Assembly: GCF_001905385.1 (NCBI RefSeq)
Contig: NZ_LIPF01000004.1
Span: 186,001-250,000 of the forward strand
Direction of reading: 5' to 3'
DNA: 64,000 bases
Source of the DNA: Streptomyces sp. CB02414
GTDB taxonomy: Bacteria > Actinomycetota > Actinomycetes > Streptomycetales > Streptomycetaceae
The position numbers and the translations under genes are program-made. Positions 24,662-33,719 of this stretch are shown in pieces; position 1 is the first letter of the stretch; each line of letters opens with the position of its first letter. Below the pieces are notes generated by a model. It made no database searches. It was not told the DNA's origin and saw nothing but the letters and a program-made list of their open reading frames with translations.

Positions 24662-26875
24662 GTGGCTACATTGCTCTACCGGCTGGGTCGTGCCGCCTTC
24701 GCGCGGCGCTGGCTGGTGACCTCCCTGTGGGTGTTGATCCTCGGCATCGCGGGAGTCGGCGCCGCCATCGCGCCCGCCGCCTCCGAGGACACCTCCTTCA
24801 TGCCCGGCATCGAGGCGCAGAAGGCGTCCGACCTCATCGGCGAGCGCTTCCCCGGCGGCTCCACCGACGGCGCCTACGCGCAGGTCGTCTTCATCGCGCC
24901 GGACGGCTCCAAGATGTCCGCGGCCGATGAGCGGGCCACCGTCGAGGCGTTCGTCTCCGAGGCAGCGGACGGACCGCACGTCTCCAGTGTCACCGACCCC
25001 TTCCAGGCCGGGGCGGTGAGCGAGGACGGCTCCACCGCCTACGCCACCGTCAACTTCGCGGTCTCCTCCTCCGACCTCACCGACGACGACAAGGCGGCCC
25101 TGGAGAAGAGCGTCGACGAGGCCCGTGACACCGGCCTCACCGTCGAGGTCGGGGGCGACGCGCTCGCCGCCGCCATCTCGCCGGGCGGCACCGCCGAGGT
25201 CGTCGGCCTCGCCCTCGCGGCCGTGGTGCTGCTGGTGACGTTCGGCTCGCTGGCCGCGGCGGGACTGCCCCTGCTGACCGCGGTGATCGGCATCGGCATC
25301 AGCATGGCCGGCATCGTGGCACTCAGCAGCACCTTGGGCCTGTCGATGACCTCCACCAGCCTGGCGTCGATGCTCGGGCTCGCGGTGGGCATCGACTACG
25401 CCCTGTTCGTGGTCTCCCGCTACCGGGAGGAACGCGCCGCCGGCCACCCCGCGCGGGAGGCGGCCGGCCTCGCCGTCGGTACCGCCGGCTCGGCGGTGGT
25501 CTTCGCCGGCCTGACCGTCGTCATCGCGCTCGCCGGCCTCTCGGTGGTCGGGGTGCCCATGCTGACCAAGATGGGCCTCGTCGCCGCGGCCGCCGTCCTG
25601 GTGGCCGTGCTGATCGCCCTGACGCTGGTCCCGGCCCTGCTCGGCATGTGGCCCGACGCGGTGCTCTCCCGGCGCACGCGCAAGCGCGGCGGAGCCGCCG
25701 GCCACGCCTCCGGGGCCGAGGAGAACGGCGGTTCCCGGTGGGCACGGTTCGTGCTGCGCCGCCCCGTGCCCGTCCTGCTGGCCTGCATCGCGGGGCTGGG
25801 CATCGTCGCCCTGCCCGCCGCCCACCTGGAGATGGGCATGCCCGGCGCCGAGTCCCAGCCGACCTCCTCCACCGAACGGCGTGCCTACGACGCCCTCGCG
25901 GACGGCTTCGGCGCCGGCTTCAACGGGCCGCTGACCGTGGTGGCCGACCTCAAGGGCGCCGACGACCCGGATGCGGCGGCCGAGGCCATCGCCAGGACGG
26001 TGGGCGACACCGACGGAGTCGTCTCCGTTTCCACCCCGCAACTCAACGACGACCGCGACGCCGCGCTGTTCTCGGCGGTCCCCACCACCGGGCCCAACGA
26101 CGAGAAGACCAAGGACCTCGTCCAGACCATCCGTGCCGAGCGCCCCGAACTGCAGACGACGACCGGCGCCACGTTCCAGGTGACCGGCTCCACCGCGATG
26201 AACATCGACGTGGCGCAGGCCCTGCAGAAGGCGCTCGTGCCCTACCTCGCCGTCGTCGTCGGACTGGCCCTCCTGCTGCTCCTGGTGGTCTTCCGCTCCC
26301 TGCTCGTCCCGCTCAAGGCCGCCGCCGGCTTCCTGCTCTCCGTCCTCGCCTCCCTCGGCGTGGTCGTGGCCGTCTTCCAGTGGGGCTGGGGCGCGGGAGT
26401 GCTGGGAGTCGAACAGCCCGGCCCGATCATGAGCCTGATGCCGATCTTCCTGGTGGGCATCGTCTTCGGCCTCGCCATGGACTACGAGGTCTTCCTGGTG
26501 GCCCGCATGCGGGAGGCGTACATCCACGGCGACCGGGCGCCGCAGGCCGTCGTCAGCGGTTTCCGGCACAGTGCCCGGGTCGTGGTCGCCGCGGCGGTCA
26601 TCATGATCGCGGTCTTCGCCGGGTTCGTCGGCGCGGACGAGTCGATGATCAAGACCATGGGATTCGGCCTCGCTGTGGCCGTCCTGCTGGACGCGTTCGT
26701 CATCCGCATGGCCTTCGTCCCCGCCGTGCTGGCCCTGCTCGGCGACCGGGCCTGGCGGATACCGCGTCGGCTGGACAAGGTACTGCCCCACGTCGACGTC
26801 GAAGGCAGCGGCCTCACCGGGCCGGCCGTCGCCGCCGACGACCCGGCGCCGCGCGAAGCGACCCGCGTCCTCTGA
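24662..26875 (+). CDS. MMPL/RND-family membrane transporter
   Basis: Large exporter of about 737 residues with two repeats, each a membrane helix, an extracytoplasmic loop and five clustered helices. The first loop carries EDTSFMPGIEAQKASDLIGERFPGG, typical of the YdfJ-like actinobacterial MMPL group. Membrane motifs include GIDYALFVVSRYREE and GLAMDYEVFLVARMRE with the proton-relay Asp residues. GTG 24662, with GGAGAT upstream, is preferred to an ATG 36 codons earlier with low-quality sequence. The substrate (lipid, antibiotic or siderophore) is unknown; it is not obviously part of the sugar regulons. Confidence 0.9.
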   Translation: MATLLYRLGRAAFARRWLVTSLWVLILGIAGVGAAIAPAASEDTSFMPGIEAQKASDLIGERFPGGSTDGAYAQVVFIAPDGSKMSAADERATVEAFVSEAADGPHVSSVTDPFQAGAVSEDGSTAYATVNFAVSSSDLTDDDKAALEKSVDEARDTGLTVEVGGDALAAAISPGGTAEVVGLALAAVVLLVTFGSLAAAGLPLLTAVIGIGISMAGIVALSSTLGLSMTSTSLASMLGLAVGIDYALFVVSRYREERAAGHPAREAAGLAVGTAGSAVVFAGLTVVIALAGLSVVGVPMLTKMGLVAAAAVLVAVLIALTLVPALLGMWPDAVLSRRTRKRGGAAGHASGAEENGGSRWARFVLRRPVPVLLACIAGLGIVALPAAHLEMGMPGAESQPTSSTERRAYDALADGFGAGFNGPLTVVADLKGADDPDAAAEAIARTVGDTDGVVSVSTPQLNDDRDAALFSAVPTTGPNDEKTKDLVQTIRAERPELQTTTGATFQVTGSTAMNIDVAQALQKALVPYLAVVVGLALLLLLVVFRSLLVPLKAAAGFLLSVLASLGVVVAVFQWGWGAGVLGVEQPGPIMSLMPIFLVGIVFGLAMDYEVFLVARMREAYIHGDRAPQAVVSGFRHSARVVVAAAVIMIAVFAGFVGADESMIKTMGFGLAVAVLLDAFVIRMAFVPAVLALLGDRAWRIPRRLDKVLPHVDVEGSGLTGPAVAADDPAPREATRVL

Positions 26876-26968
26876 CAGCGGTCGCCCACCAGGGCCGCGG
26901 TTCCGCCGAACGCGGCACCGCGGCCCGCCGCGTGGGACCATGACCGTTCACGAACGATCCGGAGCACC

Positions 26969-28156
26969 ATGAGTACGCACTGGCAGCGCTTGGCGACGGC
27001 CCGGCCCACGGCCACCGAAGCCGCGTCTCTCATCCTCCTCTTCGGCTTCACCGTCTCCGGTGTCGCGCTGTCAGCGGCGGTCGCACCGGAGCCGCAAGCG
27101 CTCTGGCCCGGTCTGCTGCCGTCCGCGGCCGCCTGTGCGGCGCTGTACTGGAGGCGCGACCATCCCGTTCTCGCCTTCGGCCTCACCCTGCTGTGCGCCA
27201 TGGGCCTGGGAGCACTCGGCTACCTCCTGACACCGTTGCTCATGGCGCCCCTCCTGATCGGCCAGTTCTGGGCGAGCGCCAGGGCCCGCATCGCCACCTG
27301 GAACAGTGCGCTGACGGCGGCCGCCTGTCTGGTGATCACCGGTCTGTTCCTGTCCTCCTTCCCCGACTCGTTGGTCTTCGTCACCGTCAGCCCCGCCGCC
27401 TGGGTCCTGCTCGCCGCCGTCTGCGGCAACTACGTCCGGGTACGTCGTGAGTACGCGCTGGCCCGCACCGAACACGCCGATCGGGAACGTGAGGAGGAGG
27501 CACGCCACCGGGTCACGCAAGAGCGCGTGCGCATCGCACGGGAACTGCATGACGTGGTGGCGCACCACCTTGCCCTGGCCAATGCCCAGGCCGGCACCGC
27601 GGCCCATCTGGCCCGCACCCACCCGGAGCAGGCATTCGAGGTGCTCGACCGGCTCTCGGACACCACCGCCGCCGCGCTGACCGAGATGAAGGCCACCGTG
27701 GGGCTGCTGCGACAGGCCTCCGACTACGCAGACGACCTGGCACCCGCGCCCGGCCTGCGACAATTGACGGAACTCATCGACGGCTTCACCACTGCGGACC
27801 TCGACGTGAGCGTCACGGTCGACGGCGACGCCCGCCCTTTGCCGACCGGCCCCGATCTGGCGGCCTACCGCATCATTCAAGAGGCACTCACCAACGTCAC
27901 GAAACATGCCGCGACCCGCACCGCCACCGTCCGCCTCGCCTACACCCGGCGCCACTTGACTGTGTCCGTCACCAACGAGTCGGTGCCCGGTGGGCCGGTC
28001 CCGACGGCGGGCCCGCAGGGCTTCGGCCTGGTCGGAATGCGTGAGCGAGCAATGGCGGCGGGCGGTACCTTCCGTGCCGGTCCCCGTCCCGAGGGCGGTT
28101 TCGAGGTCACCTGCACCCTTCCGCTGAACAGCACGGCAGAGAGTACTTCCCGATGA
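26969..28156 (+). CDS. Two-component sensor histidine kinase (NarL/DesK type)
   Basis: A 395-residue sensor with four to five membrane segments in residues 18-152 and no obvious extracellular domain. A coiled linker leads to the HisKA_3 dimerisation helix with phospho-His194 (RELHDVVAHH), then a short HATPase domain (FGLVGMRERAMAAGG near the C-terminus). GGAG precedes ATG. It overlaps its response regulator by 4 bases (ATGA). Membrane-embedded sensors of this class often sense envelope stress, which would fit the adjacent MMPL pump (inference). Confidence 0.94.
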   Translation: MSTHWQRLATARPTATEAASLILLFGFTVSGVALSAAVAPEPQALWPGLLPSAAACAALYWRRDHPVLAFGLTLLCAMGLGALGYLLTPLLMAPLLIGQFWASARARIATWNSALTAAACLVITGLFLSSFPDSLVFVTVSPAAWVLLAAVCGNYVRVRREYALARTEHADREREEEARHRVTQERVRIARELHDVVAHHLALANAQAGTAAHLARTHPEQAFEVLDRLSDTTAAALTEMKATVGLLRQASDYADDLAPAPGLRQLTELIDGFTTADLDVSVTVDGDARPLPTGPDLAAYRIIQEALTNVTKHAATRTATVRLAYTRRHLTVSVTNESVPGGPVPTAGPQGFGLVGMRERAMAAGGTFRAGPRPEGGFEVTCTLPLNSTAESTSR

Positions 28157-28830
28157 CCATCAGTGTCCTTCTCGCCGACGACCAGGCCCTGCTCCGGGCC
28201 ACCTTCCGCATCCTCATCGACGCGCAGAGCGACCTCACGGTGGTCGCCGAGGCCGCCGACGGCCGGGAGGCGGTCGAACTGACCGCGGCACACCGCCCCG
28301 ATGTGGTTCTCATGGACATCCGCATGCCGCAGCTGGACGGAGTGGCCGCCACCGCCGCAATCTGTGCACGACCCGAATTGTCCGCCAGCCGCATCCTGGT
28401 CCTCACGACCTTCGAGAACGACGAGAACGTCGCCAAGGCGCTGCGTGCCGGAGCCAGCGGTTTCCTGGGCAAGGACGTCACCCCCGACGCCCTGCTGTCC
28501 GGCATCCGTACCGTCGCGGCCGGTGACTCACTCCTCTCGCCCGGCGCCACCCGTACCCTCATCAGCCGCTTCCTGGCGCTCCCGCACCACGAGGCGAGCA
28601 CGTCCGTGCCCGATGTCATGGAGGTCCTCACGGAGCGGGAACGTGAGGTGACGGCACTGGCCGCACACGGCAGGTCCAACGTGGAGATCGCCGAGGAACT
28701 GGTGGTGAGCCCGCTGACCGTACGCAGCCACATCCAGCGGGCCATGAACAAGCTCCACGCCCGCGACCGGGCCCAGCTCGTCGTCCACGCCTACCGCAGC
28801 GGACTGGTAAAGCCACCGCCGCCCGGCTGA
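28153..28830 (+). CDS. NarL/LuxR-type response regulator
   Basis: A 225-residue regulator. The receiver domain has acidic pocket Asp9/Asp10 and phospho-acceptor Asp55 (VVLMDIRMPQ). The C-terminal LuxR helix-turn-helix (LTEREREVTALAAHGRSNVEIAEELVVS) lies at about 157-190. Coupled to the kinase by start/stop overlap. Likely targets include the MMPL gene just upstream; no binding site can be called. Confidence 0.95.
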   Translation: MTISVLLADDQALLRATFRILIDAQSDLTVVAEAADGREAVELTAAHRPDVVLMDIRMPQLDGVAATAAICARPELSASRILVLTTFENDENVAKALRAGASGFLGKDVTPDALLSGIRTVAAGDSLLSPGATRTLISRFLALPHHEASTSVPDVMEVLTEREREVTALAAHGRSNVEIAEELVVSPLTVRSHIQRAMNKLHARDRAQLVVHAYRSGLVKPPPPG

Positions 28831-28935
28831 CGACGCGAGTCCGCTGTCTCGGGTGAGCCCAGCTCGTGCAGCGGGGCGTCATCCTCAAGCCTGAGGGACC
28901 CGGCGACGACCTGCCGCAGGTGAAAAGATCGCCGG

Positions 28936-28953
28936 AGCAATGTAATGATTGCT
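28936..28953. promoter_or_regulatory. Inverted repeat before the AbiEi-LacI fusion gene
   Basis: AGCAAT and ATTGCT arms flank six bases (18 in total), ending three bases before ATG 28956. AbiEi-type antitoxins repress their own promoters through inverted repeats, so this could be an operator. It could also be a chance repeat at an AT-rich promoter. Confidence 0.35.
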
Positions 28954-28955
28954 GC

Positions 28956-30641
28956 ATGCGGCAGTCTGACGCGCTGAAGGCGCTGGAGAAGAGAGCCTCG
29001 GGCCAATGGGGACTGATAACGGCGGCCCAGGCGAAGCTGGACGGCGTCGAGGGAGTGCAACTGCTGCGTCTTCGGCGCGCGGGCCTGCTGGTCGGTGTGG
29101 GACACGGTGTGTACCGCGTCGCCGACGCGCCACGCACCGGGCACCTTGAGCTCAAGGTCGCCTGGCTGCGGCTGGACCCGGGGGCGGACGTCCGGCGGCG
29201 GCGCGAAGACCCGGGAGCCGGGGTCGTCTCCCACACGTCGGCCTGCGCGGTGCTGAACCTCGGTGATCCGCCCGGCGACCGGATCGAGCTAACGTCGCCG
29301 GTCCGCCGGACCACCCGCAGCGAGGGCGTGGTCCTGCACCGGCTGCCGGTCGACGCCGACGAGGTCACCTTCGTCGACGGTTTGCCCGTCACGACCGCCG
29401 AACGGACCCTCGTCGACCTGCTGCGTGCGAACGCGGATGCCGCGTTGCTCGGCGCGGTGCTGGCCGACGGGCAGGACCGCGGACTCGTCGACACCGCGCG
29501 CCTGGCCCCGCGGATCGCTGCCTTTCTGCCCCGGTTCTCCGTGCCGGCCGACGGAACCGGCGAGGAACTGCTGCGGACCCTGCTCGAACGGGCAGGTCGG
29601 TCCGACCGAACGGCGGTGACTGGTGAGCCCCCGGTCGCCAGGACTCGCCGAGCGGACAAGAGGGCGACCATCTGGGAAGTCGCGCGACTGGCCGGGGTCT
29701 CGCACCAGACCGTGTCCCGGTATCTCCGTGACGAGGGGGGAATGAAGCCGTCCACCAGGCAGAAGGTGGACCGGGCGGTGGCCTCGCTGGACTACCGACC
29801 GGATCCTGTCGCCCGGACGATGCGCACCAGACGGTCGCACCGGATCGCGGTCGTGCTGCCCGGACTCACGAGTTTCGTACCGGGCCAAATTCTGAAGGGC
29901 GCGGCGGCCGTGGCACGGGAAGCCGGGTACACCCTCGACGTGGTCGGGCTGGAAGGGGGCGAGCGGCGCAGGACGGAGGGCGTCGGCGCGCTGCTGGCCG
30001 GACGACAGGCCGACGGGGTGCTCTCCCTGGCCCCCCTGGCGGAGGGCACCGGGTTCGACGCGCGCCCGGTCATCGTGCTCGGGGAGTACGACGACGCGCT
30101 GCGCGCCCGGGGAGAGACCGCAGACGGGCGGCCGGTCGAGGAGATTCTGCGGCACCTCGCCGGACTGGGACACCGCCGGTTCCTCCACGTCGCCGGACCC
30201 AAGGATTGGAACTCGGCGCGCAACCGGCGGGCGGTCTACGCGGATGCCGTGCGTCGGATGGGGCTCGAGTCGTACGGCACCTTGGACGGTGACTGGACGG
30301 TGCGCTCCGGCTACGAGGCGATCCGCTCGCTCCCGGAGGGCTCCGGGGTGACGGCGGTACTGGCCGCCAACGATCACATGGCCCTGGGCGTCATGCGCGG
30401 ACTGCAGGACCGCGGCATCACAGTCCCGGGGCAGGTCAGCGTCTTCGGCTGGGACGATGAGGAGTTCGCCCAGTACGTCACGCCGGCCCTCTCGACCATC
30501 CAGGTCGACCGGGAGGCCTACGGCCGGCAGGCAATGCTGGCGTTGCTCGCCCGGATGCGAGGCGAAGAACAACTCCCGGTCCGCGTCGACGGCCTCTTCC
30601 GGCTCGTTCCCCGGGGTTCCAGCGGCCCGGTCCCCGGCTGA
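28956..30641 (+). CDS. AbiEi-antitoxin-like domain fused to a LacI-family regulator
   Basis: One uninterrupted frame of 561 residues. Residues 1 to about 215 match type IV (AbiEi-like) antitoxin proteins: a winged-helix start ALEKRASGQWGLITAAQA, RRAGLLVGVGHGVYRVAD, then VVSHTSACAVLNLGD, GLPVTTAERTLVDLL. From about 230 a full LacI regulator follows: ATIWEVARLAGVSHQTVSRYL, hinge DYRPDPVARTMR, and a sensor domain ending FGWDDEEFAQYVTPALSTI. The domains meet at RADKRATIWE with no stop. An internal in-frame GTG at 29616 could start a normal-length LacI protein but lacks a good ribosome site. No AbiEii toxin gene is adjacent. It precedes the oxidoreductase-DUF6807-cupin operon and probably regulates it. 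Confidence 0.8.
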   Translation: MRQSDALKALEKRASGQWGLITAAQAKLDGVEGVQLLRLRRAGLLVGVGHGVYRVADAPRTGHLELKVAWLRLDPGADVRRRREDPGAGVVSHTSACAVLNLGDPPGDRIELTSPVRRTTRSEGVVLHRLPVDADEVTFVDGLPVTTAERTLVDLLRANADAALLGAVLADGQDRGLVDTARLAPRIAAFLPRFSVPADGTGEELLRTLLERAGRSDRTAVTGEPPVARTRRADKRATIWEVARLAGVSHQTVSRYLRDEGGMKPSTRQKVDRAVASLDYRPDPVARTMRTRRSHRIAVVLPGLTSFVPGQILKGAAAVAREAGYTLDVVGLEGGERRRTEGVGALLAGRQADGVLSLAPLAEGTGFDARPVIVLGEYDDALRARGETADGRPVEEILRHLAGLGHRRFLHVAGPKDWNSARNRRAVYADAVRRMGLESYGTLDGDWTVRSGYEAIRSLPEGSGVTAVLAANDHMALGVMRGLQDRGITVPGQVSVFGWDDEEFAQYVTPALSTIQVDREAYGRQAMLALLARMRGEEQLPVRVDGLFRLVPRGSSGPVPG

Positions 30642-30700
30642 CCCCCGTCGCTCGGGCTCACCGGACCACGACCGGCGCAGGCGCTTCGCACGTGGATCTG

Positions 30701-30752
30701 AGTGAACGATCACGCAGTCACCCTTGACGCGCTGAAGGTGATCGATCACTAT
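30701..30752 (+). promoter_or_regulatory. Promoter with two LacI-type operators
   Basis: AGTGAACGATCACG (30701-30714) and GGTGATCGATCACT (30737-30750, containing the perfect palindrome GTGATCGATCAC) are centred 36 bases apart. Between TTGACG (30724-30729) and a possible -10 CACTAT (30747-30752, spacing 17) the second operator occupies the spacer. The arrangement suits looping or blocking by the LacI protein encoded just upstream. Confidence 0.6.
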
Positions 30753-30865
30753 TTTCGCGGTGCCGCTGTCACGTCCCTCTCGACGCACCCGTCGACTTCC
30801 CCGAATGGCCTGCTCGCCGCGTTCGCGGTGGGCCGCCCGGGGCCGCCCTCACGGAAGAAGACCTC

Positions 30866-31993
30866 ATGACTGACACCTCTCCTGTACGCGTGGCGATCGT
30901 TGGTGCCGGAGGCATCGCCGACGGCGCTCACATGCCCGCGATCCGGGCCCAGGGCGGCGCGGCCACGGTTGTCGCGGTCGTCGACGTCGACCTGGCCCGC
31001 GCGGCGGCTTTCGCCGAACGCTGGGGAGTACCCGGCGTGTACGACGACGTGGACGAGATGCTGACGGCGGTGCGTCCCGACCTCGCCGTCGTCTGCACCC
31101 CGCCGGTGGCCCACCGCGCCGCCATCACCGCATGCCTCGACGCCGGTGCTTCCGTGTGGTGCGAGAAGCCGCCCGCGCTGTCCCTGGCGGAGTACGACGC
31201 CATCGCCGCGCACGAACGCCCCGGCGGACCGTACGTCTCTTACGTCTTCCAGCACCGATTCGGCTCCGGCGCGCGGGCGCTGCGCGAACACATCCGAGCC
31301 GGCAGCCTCGGCCGTCCGCTCGTCGGCGTCTGTCACACCCTCTGGTACCGCGACGAGGCGTACTTCGAGGTGCCCTGGCGCGGCAAATGGGAGACAGAGG
31401 GCGGCGGACCCACGATGGGGCACGGGATCCACCAGATGGACCTGATGCTCTCCTTGCTCGGGGAGTGGACCGAGGTGCGGGCAGCCACCGGCACTCTCGC
31501 CCGCGACGTCGAAACCGAGGACGTCTCGATGGCGATCGCCCGCTTCGCCAACGGTGCGATGGTGTCGGTGATCAACAGCGTCCTCTCCCCGCGGGAGACC
31601 AGCTACCTCCGCTTCGACTTCACCGACGCCACCGTCGAACTCTCCCATCTGTACGGTTACGACAACAGCCACTGGACGTGGACCCCCGCCCCGCACCGGG
31701 CCACCGCCACTCCGTCGGCCCTCGGCGCACCCGCCGAGGACACCGCCAGCTCACATGAGGCACAGTTCCGTGCCTTGCTCGCCGCGCTACGGGCCGGTGA
31801 GCGCCCCGAGGCCGGCGGCGACGACGGCCGTCGCGTCATGGCCTTCATCACCGCCCTGTACGCATCGGCGAGCACCGGACAACCGGTCACTCCCGACATG
31901 CTCACCCCCGGCCACCCCTTCTACCGTTCCATGAGCGGACTGCCCGCGCAGACCGCCCCGGACGACCTCACCGAGGAGCACGTCGGTGTCTGA
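30866..31993 (+). CDS. Gfo/Idh/MocA-family oxidoreductase
   Basis: NAD(P)-dependent sugar or inositol-type dehydrogenase, 375 residues. The N-terminal Rossmann motif is VAIVGAGGIADGAH (8-21). The family signature EKP is present in WCEKPPALSL, and the substrate-side His motif appears in TMGHGIHQMDLM. It is first in an operon with DUF6807 and cupin genes (8-base overlap with the next). The reaction is unassigned; members oxidise or epimerise free or glycosidic sugars. Confidence 0.93.
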   Translation: MTDTSPVRVAIVGAGGIADGAHMPAIRAQGGAATVVAVVDVDLARAAAFAERWGVPGVYDDVDEMLTAVRPDLAVVCTPPVAHRAAITACLDAGASVWCEKPPALSLAEYDAIAAHERPGGPYVSYVFQHRFGSGARALREHIRAGSLGRPLVGVCHTLWYRDEAYFEVPWRGKWETEGGGPTMGHGIHQMDLMLSLLGEWTEVRAATGTLARDVETEDVSMAIARFANGAMVSVINSVLSPRETSYLRFDFTDATVELSHLYGYDNSHWTWTPAPHRATATPSALGAPAEDTASSHEAQFRALLAALRAGERPEAGGDDGRRVMAFITALYASASTGQPVTPDMLTPGHPFYRSMSGLPAQTAPDDLTEEHVGV

Positions 31994-32909
31994 TACGGAT
32001 TTCGAGGTCCACCATGACGACACGAGGAGGGCGCTCGTCGTCTCCGCCGCCGGCACCGACGTGGCGACCTACGTCTACCGGCCCGACACCCCCATCGAGG
32101 AGTCTCCGAAGCCCTACCTGTATCCGCTGAAGACTCTCTCCGGAGCGCCGGTGGGCGTCTACCGACCGCACGACCACCGCTGGCACAAGGGCCTCCAGCT
32201 CACCTGGTCCCACCTCTCCGGTGACAACTTCTGGGGCGGCCCCACCTTCACGCCGGGCGCCCCTGGCCACGGCTATGTGTGGCGGAAGAACCACGGCCGC
32301 CAGCTGCACCGGGACTTCACCGAGGAGCACAGTGACGGCGGTTCCGTCCGCCTGGCCGAATCTCTGGAGTGGCTCTCCTCCGGTGGCGAGACCTGGATCA
32401 GTGAGCGGCGCGGCCTGCGCTTTCACGGCGTCGACCCCCACGCGGGAACCTGGGCGCTGGACTTCACCACGGAGCTGACCAACACCCGCCAGGCTCCGCT
32501 CTCCCTGGGCAGCCCCACCACCCACGGACGCCCCGGCGCCGGCTACACCGGCCTGTTCTGGCGCGGCCCGCGCGCCTGGACGGGGTGCGACATCATCACC
32601 GCCGACGGTCAGGACGGCGACGCGGCGATGGGATCGCGGGCCGCCTGGGCCGCCGCCACCGGCGACCACGACGAGATCGACGGCGGGGCCACGGTCCTCG
32701 CCTACGCCGGCACCACCAGTGCCACCGTGCCGTTGAAGTGGTTCGCCCGAAGCAGTGCCTTCGCCTGCCTGAACCCCTCTCCGGCCTTCGACACCGAAAT
32801 CGAATTGGAGCCGGGCGGCCGCCTCACTCTCAGTCATCGCTTCGTCTTCATCGACCGCAAGCTCGGTCGAAACGAACTGGAGCCGATCGCGCGGCAGTTC
32901 ATGCCGTGA
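31986..32909 (+). CDS. DUF6807 (PmoA-like) family protein
   Basis: A 307-residue protein of the family annotated as PmoA or DUF6807. The conserved His-rich block HDHRWHKGLQLTWSHLSGDNFWGG (about residues 60-85), THGRPGAGYTGLFWRGPR and the closing LSHRFVFIDRKL are recognisable. Despite the PmoA label it lacks membrane segments and is not a methane monooxygenase subunit. Genes of this family often sit beside Gfo/Idh/MocA oxidoreductases in sugar-degradation loci, as here. The function is unknown. Confidence 0.82.
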   Translation: MSDTDFEVHHDDTRRALVVSAAGTDVATYVYRPDTPIEESPKPYLYPLKTLSGAPVGVYRPHDHRWHKGLQLTWSHLSGDNFWGGPTFTPGAPGHGYVWRKNHGRQLHRDFTEEHSDGGSVRLAESLEWLSSGGETWISERRGLRFHGVDPHAGTWALDFTTELTNTRQAPLSLGSPTTHGRPGAGYTGLFWRGPRAWTGCDIITADGQDGDAAMGSRAAWAAATGDHDEIDGGATVLAYAGTTSATVPLKWFARSSAFACLNPSPAFDTEIELEPGGRLTLSHRFVFIDRKLGRNELEPIARQFMP

Positions 32910-32939
32910 CCGACGGCCGATCGAAAGGAGGCACACGTC

Positions 32940-33719
32940 ATGACCGGTGAACTGCCGCCCTTCCCCGGAGCGGTCGGGCTGACCGGCCTGGACGCCTACC
33001 CGTGGCCCACGGTGGATGGCGCACACGGTGGCTCCCCGCACATGCACCTGACCTGTGGGGAGTGCTACGTCGTGATCAGTGGCCGGGGACGGTTGCAGAC
33101 GCTCGACGCCCACGGCCACAAGATGACCGAACTGTCTCCGGGGGACGTCGTCTGGTTCGGTCCCGGCACCATCCACCGCGCCATAAACGACGGCGACCTG
33201 CGGGTGGTCATAGTGATGCAGAACAGTGGCCTGCCGGAGTCGGGCGACGCGGTGATGACCTTTCCGCCCGAACACCTCACCACTCCGGAACGGTATGCGG
33301 AGGCAGCCACACTCACCGGGGCCGACGACACGGACCGCGCCGCCCGCGCCCGTGAGCGACGTGATCTGGCCGTCGAAGGCATGGCGGAACTGGTGCGGCA
33401 GTGGGACTCCGGGAAGCACGCGGCCTACGTCGACTTCTGCGCCGCCGCCGCCCGGCTGGTACGCCCCCGGCTGGATGCCTGGGCGCGGACGGTCGAGGAC
33501 GGTGCCCTCGCCGAGGCCCGGAAGTCCCTCGAGCACATCGACGCGCTCCGTCGGGGCGACATCGGCCACCTGTCAGACGCGGCGGTGCACCGTATCGCGC
33601 GGCCTGGCGGGCAGACACTCGGCATGTGCGGGTTCCTCCATGCTTACGACCCGGTCCGGCGGGCCGGAGCGTCGGCTGGCGGGGCACCTCGGTCGGGCGC
33701 CCGGGATGTCGTCACCTGA
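32940..33719 (+). CDS. Cupin-domain protein
   Basis: A 259-residue protein with an N-terminal cupin barrel: metal-binding motif GGSPHMHLTCGECYVVISGRG, second motif PGDVVWFGPGTIHRAIN. The C-terminal half (about 120-240) is helical and of no family I recognise. GAAAGGAGG precedes ATG 32940. It closes the three-gene operon. Sugar isomerase, epimerase or regulatory roles are all possible. Confidence 0.85.
   Translation: MTGELPPFPGAVGLTGLDAYPWPTVDGAHGGSPHMHLTCGECYVVISGRGRLQTLDAHGHKMTELSPGDVVWFGPGTIHRAINDGDLRVVIVMQNSGLPESGDAVMTFPPEHLTTPERYAEAATLTGADDTDRAARARERRDLAVEGMAELVRQWDSGKHAAYVDFCAAAARLVRPRLDAWARTVEDGALAEARKSLEHIDALRRGDIGHLSDAAVHRIARPGGQTLGMCGFLHAYDPVRRAGASAGGAPRSGARDVVT

Noticed and set aside
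24500..26941. Leftward 813-codon frame opposite the MMPL gene
   Set aside because: Gly/Asp/His-rich shadow with no recognisable domain; the rightward frame is a well-formed transporter.
28956..29615. A complete type IV toxin-antitoxin pair
   Set aside because: Only the antitoxin-like domain is present; no AbiEii-type nucleotidyltransferase gene is seen within the neighbouring genes.
29616..30641. Treating the LacI part as an independent gene starting at GTG 29616
   Set aside because: Possible, but no ribosome site is visible and the frame upstream is fully coding as an AbiEi-like domain, so the fusion is reported with this caveat.
31986..32909. Calling the PmoA-labelled protein a methane or ammonia monooxygenase subunit
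   Set aside because: No membrane helices and no PmoB/PmoC neighbours; the family name is a database artefact.
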